Assembly: GCF_900142065.1 (NCBI RefSeq) | Contig: NZ_FSRJ01000005.1 | Span: forward strand, 186,001 to 250,000 | Direction: 5' to 3' | Length of the DNA stretch: 64,000 nt | Source of the DNA: Agromyces cerinus subsp. cerinus | GTDB lineage: Bacteria; Actinomycetota; Actinomycetes; Actinomycetales; Microbacteriaceae | Shown: positions 17,913 to 24,744 of the stretch, piece by piece | How positions within the stretch are numbered: the stretch's first letter is position 1 | Layout of the letters: each line of letters opens with the position of its first letter | Made by a program: the position numbers and the translations under genes | Notes under the pieces: model-generated | The model's input: the letters and a program-made list of their open reading frames with translations, nothing else | Told to the model about the DNA's origin: nothing | Database searches by the model: none

Positions 17913-18581
17913 TCAGAGGCTCCGGGCCTCGATGTCGCCGTAGGCGGTGGTCGCCGTGATGGCGAGCTCGGCGTCGGCGCCCTTCGTGTTGTTGAGCGAG
18001 TTCTGCACGCGACCGTAGGTGGTGCCTGCGTCGAGCGTGGCGGATGCCCCGGGCACGACGCCGACCGACAGGTTGCCGGCCTGCGCGCTCAGCACGACCG
18101 AGCCGCGCACGGCCTCGGCGATGCGGATGTCGCCCTTCTGGGTGCTGATCTCCGCCGGGCCGTTGAGTCGGCCGACCACGACATCGCCGGCGAGCGCCGA
18201 GAGCCGCACGCTCTGGGCCTCGTCGATCTTGATCGTGCCGTTGGCTCCGTCGAAGGCGATGTCGCCGAGGCGTCCGACGCCGCGGAACTCGGCGGCGGCG
18301 GCCTTCGCCTCGACGCGCGAGCCGGCCGGCAGCTGCACCGTGACCTCGACCGATCCCGACGGGCCGAGGATCTGGTTGCCCGAGGGCGTCGCGATGCGCA
18401 GCACGCCGTCGCGGTACTCGACCGTCGTCTCTTCGGCCATCTTCACGTCGCGGCTCTTCGAAGCGTTGGCGGGGCGCACCTCGACCGCGGTGTCGGCCCG
18501 GTCTGCGGCGATGACCTGCACGCGGCCCGCCGAGATGTCGAGCACGGCGGTGATGGCGGCGGGGGTGTCGAACTTCTGCAT
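17913..18581 (-). CDS. DUF4097 family beta-strand repeat protein
   Basis: The 222-residue protein consists of short beta-strand repeats typical of DUF4097 putative adhesins (GDIAFDGANGTIKID, GDVVVGRLNGPAEISTQKGDIRIAE, YGDIEARSL). Such proteins form a right-handed beta-helix-like stack. There is no signal peptide, so surface adhesion is not supported here; a cytoplasmic scaffold is as likely. It is transcribed divergently from a fused IS30-HTH/MarR regulator across an AT-richer spacer with repeated TTGCA elements, a pairing that suggests direct control. The function is unknown. Confidence 0.85.
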   Translation of the reverse strand: MQKFDTPAAITAVLDISAGRVQVIAADRADTAVEVRPANASKSRDVKMAEETTVEYRDGVLRIATPSGNQILGPSGSVEVTVQLPAGSRVEAKAAAAEFRGVGRLGDIAFDGANGTIKIDEAQSVRLSALAGDVVVGRLNGPAEISTQKGDIRIAEAVRGSVVLSAQAGNLSVGVVPGASATLDAGTTYGRVQNSLNNTKGADAELAITATTAYGDIEARSL

Positions 18582-18818
18582 GATGATTCCTCTTCAGTCG
18601 GTGTTGCGTTCAGTTGGTGTTTCTGATGTTGGTAACGCTACGTTGCGTTCACACATTGCACAACAAGAGAATTGCATTGTCTCTCAAAAAATGCTGATCA
18701 AACCGGCTTAATCGTTGCAACTGCGCGAATTCTAACGCAATGACCCCACCATCACCTCGTTGCAATGACTGTGGAACGAAGGTCATACTGGAGGCATCCG
18801 TCGACGAAGGAGGCCGAC
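18582..18818. promoter_or_regulatory. Divergent control region with repeated TTGCA elements
   Basis: This 237-base spacer is much richer in A and T than its surroundings. TTGCA occurs at 18656-18660, 18672-18676, 18715-18719 and 18760-18764, and the octamer CGTTGCAA occurs exactly at 18713-18720 and 18758-18765. A plausible promoter for the rightward regulator is TTGCAA (18760-18765), an 18-base spacer and CATACT (18784-18789). The last repeat overlaps this -35 box, consistent with autoregulation. Confidence 0.5.
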
Positions 18819-19562
18819 ATGCCGGGAGGCAGACTCACCCAGCACGAACGCCAGCAGATCTCGCTGGGCCTGTCCGACGACCTCGCCTACGCCGAGATCG
18901 CCAGACGCCTCGATCGCCCGACCTCGACGATCACCCGCGAGGTGATGCGCAACGGCGGCCCGGCGGCCTACCGAGCCGATCTCGCGCAACGCGCCACCGA
19001 GCGCCGCACCCATCAACGGAAGCCGGTGGCACCGCGCGGCCAGCACGCGCCCGCGCCGGCGCACGGCCGCGATCCCGACGCGGTGCACGAGTACGAGGAG
19101 GCGTTCATCACGATCCTCATGCAGTCGGGACTCCCCCGCATGGCCGCCTCGGTGCTGACCTGCCTCTACACCTCCGACGCCGGCAGCCTGACCGCGGCGG
19201 AGCTGGTGCAGCGCCTGCAGGTCAGCCCGGCATCGGTCTCCAAGGCGGTCGCACTGCTCGAGAACGTGGGACTCGTGCGCCGGGAGGTCGAGGCCGGCCG
19301 TCGCGAGCGCTACTCGGCCGACAACGACGCCTGGTACCAGTCGATGATCGCCGCGGCGCGCTCCAACGCCGAGCTCGCCGAGGCCGCCAGGCGCGGCGTC
19401 AACGTCTTCGGACGCGACACCCCGGCCGGCAACCGGCTCCAGAACATGGCCCGCTTCGTGGACTTCGTCGCCGAGAGCATCGCCCGGGCCGCGGAGCAGG
19501 CACGGGACATCCTCTCGACGATGCCCGCCACGAACGCCGACGGGAGAGACCGCGAACGCTGA
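18819..19562 (+). CDS. Fusion regulator: IS30-like helix-turn-helix plus MarR/GbsR winged helix
   Basis: The 247-residue protein joins two DNA-binding modules. Residues 1-60 (RLTQHERQQISLGLSDDLAYAEIARRLDRPTSTITREVMRNGG) resemble the N-terminal HTH of IS30-family transposases. After a linker rich in proline, alanine and histidine, residues about 85-170 form a MarR/GbsR winged helix (SLTAAELVQRLQVSPASVSKAVALLENVGLVRREVEAGRRERYSA), followed by a helical dimerisation tail. No transposase catalytic domain is present. The ATG follows AAGGAGG. It should bind the TTGCA-repeat spacer and control the divergent DUF4097 gene and itself. Domain assignment is firm; function is inferred. Confidence 0.85.
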   Translation: MPGGRLTQHERQQISLGLSDDLAYAEIARRLDRPTSTITREVMRNGGPAAYRADLAQRATERRTHQRKPVAPRGQHAPAPAHGRDPDAVHEYEEAFITILMQSGLPRMAASVLTCLYTSDAGSLTAAELVQRLQVSPASVSKAVALLENVGLVRREVEAGRRERYSADNDAWYQSMIAAARSNAELAEAARRGVNVFGRDTPAGNRLQNMARFVDFVAESIARAAEQARDILSTMPATNADGRDRER

Positions 19563-19615
19563 CGGATGTCGCAGCTCATGCCGTGCGAACGACCGCGACC
19601 TGCGACGATCGAGGA

Positions 19616-20272
19616 ATGACCAGCCCCGAACTGATCGACCTCGACACCTGGCCACGGCGTGAGACGTTCGAGCACTACCGCCACCGCGTGCCGTGCACCT
19701 ACGCCATCACCGTCGAGATCGACGTGTCTGCGTTCGCCGCGGCACTCCGCACGTCGTCGCGCAAGACGTACGTCGCGCAGATCTGGGCGATCGCGACCGT
19801 CGTGAACCGCTTCCGCGAGTTCCGCATGGCGCTGACCGACACCGGAGAGGCGGCGAGCTGGCCAGTGGTGCACCCCGCGTTCACCGTGTTCAACGCCGAG
19901 CGCGAGACCTTCGCCGCGGTCTGGGCGCCCTACGACCCCGACTTCGGCCGTTTCCACGAGCGGGCCGCCGAGCTGCTCGCCACCGCGGCGAGCGCGACCA
20001 CCATGTTCCCGCAGGGCGATCTGCCGCCGAACGCATTCGACGTGTCGAGCCTGCCGTGGACGAGCTTCACCGGATTCACCCTGCAGATCGACGGCGGCAC
20101 GAGCCATCTGCTGCCGATCTTCACACTCGGACGGTACGTCGAGCGCGACGGCCGCACGCTGCTGCCGGTCGCCGTGCAGATCCACCACGCCGCCGCCGAC
20201 GGGTTCCACACGGCACGGCTGCTGAGCGACCTCGAACAGCTCCTGGCCGATGCGAGCTGGGTGGGCGCGTGA
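19616..20272 (+). CDS. CatA-like chloramphenicol acetyltransferase family protein
   Basis: The 218-residue protein has the type A chloramphenicol acetyltransferase fold. The catalytic motif HHAAADGFH (around residues 190-198) matches the HHxxxDGxH signature, with the second histidine as general base, and the N-terminal DTWPRRETFEHY segment is also typical. The protein may acetylate chloramphenicol or an unrelated hydroxyl acceptor; chromosomal homologues in actinobacteria are often uncharacterised, so a resistance phenotype cannot be concluded. The ATG follows a weak GAGGA site. Its end overlaps the next small gene by GTGA, indicating a shared transcript. Confidence 0.88.
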   Translation: MTSPELIDLDTWPRRETFEHYRHRVPCTYAITVEIDVSAFAAALRTSSRKTYVAQIWAIATVVNRFREFRMALTDTGEAASWPVVHPAFTVFNAERETFAAVWAPYDPDFGRFHERAAELLATAASATTMFPQGDLPPNAFDVSSLPWTSFTGFTLQIDGGTSHLLPIFTLGRYVERDGRTLLPVAVQIHHAAADGFHTARLLSDLEQLLADASWVGA

Positions 20273-20586
20273 CCTCCGCTCAGCCGTCGCCCACCCGCCG
20301 CGTCGAACTGACCCTGCACAAGCCCTGGTTCGCGCTCTACGGCCGTGTCAGGCCGACGCTCGTGATCGGCGGCCTGGGCCAGCCCGCGCAGTGGGGCGTC
20401 GGCACCTGGCAGCTGCCTGCCGACGACACGGCGGTGATCGGGGTGTTCCTGTTCAACCGCCTGTGGCGCTTCGGGCGCGCCGAACTCGCGCTCGAACCGC
20501 ACCACGCGCCGGCGCTCGTGTACCGCGCACCCGCCCTGCCGTTCCTGCCCGGCCGCATCCGCGTACAGCCACAGCCCGCGGCGTGA
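20269..20586 (+). CDS. Conserved-looking hypothetical protein, 105 residues
   Basis: I do not recognise this family. The protein begins with a GTG that overlaps the CAT-like stop codon (GTGA), a strong sign of real translation. It is predicted to be mostly beta-strand with a tryptophan-rich centre (PAQWGVGTWQLP, NRLWRFGRAEL) and no membrane segment or signal peptide. The preserved reading frame and coupling support a gene; a partner role to the acetyltransferase is a guess from position only. Confidence 0.65.
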   Translation: MTSAQPSPTRRVELTLHKPWFALYGRVRPTLVIGGLGQPAQWGVGTWQLPADDTAVIGVFLFNRLWRFGRAELALEPHHAPALVYRAPALPFLPGRIRVQPQPAA

Positions 20587-20614
20587 CGTCGGGTACTCGG
20601 CTAGGGTCGCCGGT

Positions 20615-21022
20615 ATGACCCGCCGCCCACCGCCCGAGCTCGTCGTCGCCGTCGTGCTCGGCTACCTCAACGGCGTCGTGGCGGTGCTCGTGGGCATCGC
20701 CCTGATGTTCGCGCGCTACCTGCCCGACATCGTCGACGGCGAACGCCTGATCGTCACGATCGTCGGCGCCTGCACGGTACTGCTCGGGCTCTTCGTGATC
20801 GCGATCGCCGCGGGCCTCACGCGCGCCCGGCAGGACGCCCGGGTGCTCGTCACCGTGCTGCTCGGCATCACCATCGCGCTCGACGTGGTGATCCTGCTCG
20901 CGTCACCCGGGCTCTGGTTCGTGCTGGTCGACCTCGTGCTCGCGGCGGCCGCGATCACGGTGTTGTGGACGGGTCGAACAGCGCGGTTCTTCGCACATAC
21001 CGCCGGTGCACGGCCCGGATGA
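20615..21022 (+). CDS. Small four-helix membrane protein of unknown function
   Basis: The 135-residue protein has four predicted transmembrane helices (starting near residues 9, 44, 78 and 100) with a short arginine-rich cytoplasmic loop (LTRARQDAR) between helices two and three. I do not recognise a named family. The ATG lies 28 bases after the preceding small gene. The 3' end overlaps the convergent P-type ATPase gene by 68 bases, an unusually long overlap for convergent genes, so the exact C-terminus deserves care. Function unknown. Confidence 0.65.
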   Translation: MTRRPPPELVVAVVLGYLNGVVAVLVGIALMFARYLPDIVDGERLIVTIVGACTVLLGLFVIAIAAGLTRARQDARVLVTVLLGITIALDVVILLASPGLWFVLVDLVLAAAAITVLWTGRTARFFAHTAGARPG

Positions 21023-23390
21023 CCTCGATCGCCCCGATGCTCACGACCGACACCGCGAGCACGAGCACCGCCGTCACGATCGACGGGTCGACGAACACCA
21101 GGAACTCGGTGGCGAGCGGCACGGAGTAGACGAGGATGAGGCCGACCATCATCGAGCCGATGATGAGGATCTTCCATCCGTCGATCGGCCGTGAGAGCAC
21201 GATGAGCACCCAGAGCCCGATGATCGTGAGCAGCAGGGTCGAGCCCGTGCGCAGCTCGTCTTCGCCGATGCCCGCCTGCGTCGCGGCCCAGCTGTAGAAG
21301 AACACGGCGAGCGCCACCACGATCCCCGCCGGGATCGCGAAGCTCAGCGACCGCCGCAGGAACCCGGGCACGTAGCGCCGCGCATTCGGCATGAGGGCGA
21401 GGAAGAACGCGGGAATGCCGATCGTGAGGCCGTCGACCACCGAGAGCTGGCGCGGCAGGAACGGGAACGCGAGCACGAACACCCCGAAGAGCAGGGCGAG
21501 CCCGGTGGCCCAGACCGTCTTGGTGAGGAACAGCATCGAGACGCGCTCGATGTTCGCGATCACCTGACGCCCTTCGGCGACCACGCGCGGCAGGTGGGAG
21601 AACCTGCCGTCGAGCAGCACGATGCGCGCGACCGCCTTGGTCGCCGCCGACCCCGACTCCATCGCGATGCCGATGTCGGCCTCCTTGATCGCGAGCGCGT
21701 CGTTGACGCCGTCGCCGGTCATCGCCACGGTGTGCCCGGCCTGCTTCAGCGCGATCACGATGGCCTTCTTCTGGTCGGGCGTGACGCGCCCGAACACGAG
21801 GTGCTGCGCCAGCACGGCCGCGAGCTCGGCCGGCTCCTCGGGCAGCTGCCGCGCGTCGAACCCGTCGGCCGCGTCGAGCCCGACGCTGCGCGCGATCGCC
21901 GCGACCGTGGCGGGGTTGTCGCCCGAGATGATGCGCACGGCCACGCCCTGCTCGGCGAAGTACGCGAGGGTCTCGGCGGCATCCGGTCGGATGCGCTCGC
22001 GGAAGGTCACGAGCGCGACCGGTTCGAGCCCGGCGGGCAGCGCCTCGCTCACCTCGTCGAGCGGCTCGGCACTGCGGGCGAGCACGAGCGTGCGCAGACC
22101 GGATGCCGCGAGCCCGCGTGCATCGTCGGCGAGCCGGTTGTCGGGGAAGACCATCTCGGGGCCCCCGAGCACCCAGCTGCCCGCGACCTCCGCGCCCGCT
22201 GCACTCGCTGCACCCGTTGCGAACGCGACCGCGCTCCACTTGCGCGCCGACGAGAAGGGGATGCGTGCGACGGGGGCGGCCGACGGCACGTCGTCGTAGG
22301 CCTCGGCGAGGCAGCGGGCCGTGGCGTTCGCGTCGGGCTCCCCGCCGTACCAGGCGAGCACGCTGCGCCATCCGGCACACCCGCCCGCGGCGTCGTCCGC
22401 GGCCGCACCGAGCGGGTGCTCGGCGTCGAAGACGATGCTGCCCTCGGTGAGCGTGCCGGTCTTGTCGAGGCAGATGAGGTCGACCCGGGCGAGGCCCTCG
22501 ACCGCGGCGAGCTCCTGCACGAGCACCTGCTGCCGGGCGAGCTTCACCGCGCCGACCGCGAACGCGATGCTCGTCATGAGCACGAGGCCGAGCGGGATCA
22601 TCGCGACGAGCGCCGCGATCGTGTTCACGGCCGCCTGGCGCCAGTCGCCCGACTCGATCGCCTGCTCCCACCCGCCGAACACGAACATCTGCGCGTTGAA
22701 GACGAGCAGCGCGATCGGCCCGACGATCCACGCGACGACGCGCAGCACCTTGTCGATCGACGTGCGCAGCTCGCTCGCGACGAGCGAGAACTTCTTCGCC
22801 TCCGAGGCGAGCCGGTTCGCGAACGAGTCCGCGCCCGCGCGCACCACGATCGCCTCGCCCTCGCCGGCGATCACCACCGAGCCCGACAGCACGTCGTCGC
22901 CCGGCGCCTTGTCGACGGCGTCGGACTCCCCCGTGAGCATCGACTCGTCGAGCTGCAGTCGAGCGGAGGTCGCGACGCGCGCGTCGGCCGGCACCTGGTC
23001 GCCCGCCCGCAGCACGAGCCGGTCGTCGAGCACGACGCCGCCGACCGCGACCTCGGTCACCACGCCGTCGCGACGCACCCGGGCCCGGGGCGCGTGCAAC
23101 AGCGCCAGCTTGTCGAGCGCCGCCTTCGCGCGGAACTCCTGCACCGAGCCGATGACCGTGTTCGCGATGGCGCTGATGCCGAACAGGGCGTCCTGCCAGC
23201 GGCCGAGCAGGAGCAGCACCAGGAAGCAGGCGGCGATGATGCCGTTGAACAGCGTGAGCACGTTCGCGCGGATGATGCTCGAGACGCTGCGGCTCGACTG
23301 CTGCGTGAAGGCGTTCGATCGGCCGTCGGCCGCACGCTCGGCCACCTCGGCGCTCGTGAGGCCCATCATCTCGACGTCAGTCGCGCTCAT
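20955..23390 (-). CDS. CtpE-like P-type cation ATPase (HAD-IC family)
   Basis: The 811-residue protein carries all P-type ATPase landmarks: actuator TGES (153-156), phosphorylation site DKTGTLT with D309, and the hinge motif TGDGVNDALAIKEADIGIAM. It has about ten transmembrane helices. The N-terminal GLTSAEVAERAADGRSN and the QEFRAKAALDKLALL and KKFSLVASELRTSIDKVLR blocks resemble mycobacterial CtpE, described as a calcium-importing ATPase. In the ion-binding helix M4 the usual PEGL reads PLGL (266-269), so the conserved glutamate is leucine; ion selectivity may differ. It runs alone on the minus strand. Confidence 0.88.
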   Translation of the reverse strand: MSATDVEMMGLTSAEVAERAADGRSNAFTQQSSRSVSSIIRANVLTLFNGIIAACFLVLLLLGRWQDALFGISAIANTVIGSVQEFRAKAALDKLALLHAPRARVRRDGVVTEVAVGGVVLDDRLVLRAGDQVPADARVATSARLQLDESMLTGESDAVDKAPGDDVLSGSVVIAGEGEAIVVRAGADSFANRLASEAKKFSLVASELRTSIDKVLRVVAWIVGPIALLVFNAQMFVFGGWEQAIESGDWRQAAVNTIAALVAMIPLGLVLMTSIAFAVGAVKLARQQVLVQELAAVEGLARVDLICLDKTGTLTEGSIVFDAEHPLGAAADDAAGGCAGWRSVLAWYGGEPDANATARCLAEAYDDVPSAAPVARIPFSSARKWSAVAFATGAASAAGAEVAGSWVLGGPEMVFPDNRLADDARGLAASGLRTLVLARSAEPLDEVSEALPAGLEPVALVTFRERIRPDAAETLAYFAEQGVAVRIISGDNPATVAAIARSVGLDAADGFDARQLPEEPAELAAVLAQHLVFGRVTPDQKKAIVIALKQAGHTVAMTGDGVNDALAIKEADIGIAMESGSAATKAVARIVLLDGRFSHLPRVVAEGRQVIANIERVSMLFLTKTVWATGLALLFGVFVLAFPFLPRQLSVVDGLTIGIPAFFLALMPNARRYVPGFLRRSLSFAIPAGIVVALAVFFYSWAATQAGIGEDELRTGSTLLLTIIGLWVLIVLSRPIDGWKILIIGSMMVGLILVYSVPLATEFLVFVDPSIVTAVLVLAVSVVSIGAIEVIRAVHRRYVRRTALFDPSTTP

Positions 23391-23469
23391 GTCGCGAGAC
23401 TATCGACGATCACGGCACCGCCGCAGTCGGCAGCGCGGGTGCGCCGAAGCGGGCGCCTGGTGCCGCGGG

Positions 23470-23952
23470 TCAGCCGCGTGCGTCTTCGAGGTGCGGCGCG
23501 CCGTGGCTCAGCACCTTCACCACGAGGTTGTGCCGGGCCAGGGTGCGGATCGTACGGGTGACCTCGTCGCGGTTCTGGCCGAGCGCGCGTTCATTGGCCA
23601 CGACGAGCACGTCGCCCGCCCGCAGCGTGCCGAACAGGCGGCCGAGCCGCTGCTCCCAGGTCTCGGGAGCCTCCGCCGCCGGGTGCTTGAAGTCGAGGAT
23701 CGCGACGCCGAAGTCGGCGAGGTCATTGCGCTGCTCGACGACCGAGGGCATGTCGTCGCGCGCGACGACGAGACCGACGAGACGTGCACCCTCGGGGCGC
23801 GCCTTCCACCAGTCCTGGTTGCGCTGCAGCTCCTCGAAGCACTCGGGGCAGCCGAGCGCGTGATGGCCGGGCCCGTGCGGAGCCGCTGCGGCATTCGGCG
23901 TCGACGTCGCCGCCGACGCATCCGTCGTCGTGTCTGATCGCTGCTCACCCAT
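23470..23952 (-). CDS. Resolvase-like domain protein lacking catalytic serine
   Basis: The 160-residue protein appears to contain a serine-recombinase N-terminal fold. Residues about 57-85 (LVGLVVARDDMPSVVEQRNDLADFGVAIL) align with the first strand and helix of resolvases and residues about 110-150 (RAGDVLVVANERALGQNRDEVTRTIRTLARHNLVVKVLS) with the later GDxLVVxxxDRLGR region. The catalytic serine position is arginine and the RxxR pair is only half kept, so strand cleavage is not expected. A CPEC motif (about residues 35-38) precedes it. There is no C-terminal DNA-binding extension. It could be an exapted recombinase fold; the assignment is by motif only. Confidence 0.6.
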   Translation of the reverse strand: MGEQRSDTTTDASAATSTPNAAAAPHGPGHHALGCPECFEELQRNQDWWKARPEGARLVGLVVARDDMPSVVEQRNDLADFGVAILDFKHPAAEAPETWEQRLGRLFGTLRAGDVLVVANERALGQNRDEVTRTIRTLARHNLVVKVLSHGAPHLEDARG

Positions 23953-24036
23953 GCCGTACCCCTTTTGCGTCGCCTCCCATTCTCGCCGGGATCGAGGCGG
24001 ACTGCACGTCGCAGGGCCGACGTCACCGGCGAACGC

Positions 24037-24744
24037 TCACGACGTCGCCTCCGTGCCGTCGTTCTGCAGGAACGCGAGCACCGCGGCCACCCGCCGGTGC
24101 ACGCCCGTCTCGGGCAGCCGCAGCTTCGTGAAGATCGCGTTCACGTGCTTCTCGACCGTCGAGGTCGACAGGAAGAGCGCCTGCTCGATGCCCGCGTTCG
24201 TCTTGCCCGCGGCCATCTCGCGCAGCACGTCGAGCTCGCGCGGCGACAGCGTGGCGAGCGGGCTCGACGCCCCCGCCGCGCTCCGGCGGCGCACGAGCGT
24301 GTCGACGATCTGCGGGTCGATCACCGAGCCGCCGGCGTTCACCTCGTGGAGTGCGTGCACGAGGTCCTCGAGGTCGCCGATGCGGTCCTTCAGCAGGTAG
24401 CCGAGCCCCGCCGAACCATCGGCGAACAGTGCGAGCGCGTAGCTCTCGTCGGCGTGCTGCGAGAGCACCACCACGCCCGTCTCGGGGTGCGCGGCGCGGA
24501 TGTCGCGGGCGGCCTCGATGCCCTCCATGTGATGGCCCGGCGGCATGCGGATGTCGGTGAGCACCGCGTGGGGGTCGAGCCGCCGCACCGCGTCGAGCAG
24601 TTCGGTCGCGTTGCCCGTGGAGGCGACCACGTCGATCTCTCCCGAGTCCTCGAGCAGACGGCGCAACCCCTCGCGCACGAGGTAGTTGTCCTCGGCGATC
24701 ACGACGCGCAGCGTGCCCGGCTCATCCAACTGGGTCCGCCTCAC
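24037..24744 (-). CDS. NarL/LuxR-type response regulator
   Basis: The 235-residue protein has a receiver domain (about residues 12-130) with phosphoacceptor D64 in AVLTDIRMPP and acidic pocket residues in VVIAEDN, and a LuxR helix-turn-helix (about 170-228, LSPRELDVLREMAAGKTNAGIEQALFLSTSTVEKHVNAIF). Its start overlaps the 3' end of the histidine kinase gene by 23 bases, so kinase and regulator form one cotranslated pair. A GTG at 24744 was taken; a TTG at 24729 is an alternative. Target genes are not evident; the divergent membrane protein/multicopper oxidase pair is a candidate by position. Confidence 0.92.
   Translation of the reverse strand: MRRTQLDEPGTLRVVIAEDNYLVREGLRRLLEDSGEIDVVASTGNATELLDAVRRLDPHAVLTDIRMPPGHHMEGIEAARDIRAAHPETGVVVLSQHADESYALALFADGSAGLGYLLKDRIGDLEDLVHALHEVNAGGSVIDPQIVDTLVRRRSAAGASSPLATLSPRELDVLREMAAGKTNAGIEQALFLSTSTVEKHVNAIFTKLRLPETGVHRRVAAVLAFLQNDGTEATS

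Noticed and set aside
18819..19000. IS30-like HTH suggesting an insertion sequence remnant
   Set aside because: The HTH continues in frame into a MarR domain with a proper start, and no terminal repeats or DDE domain are present, so it is a regulator and not a decayed transposase.
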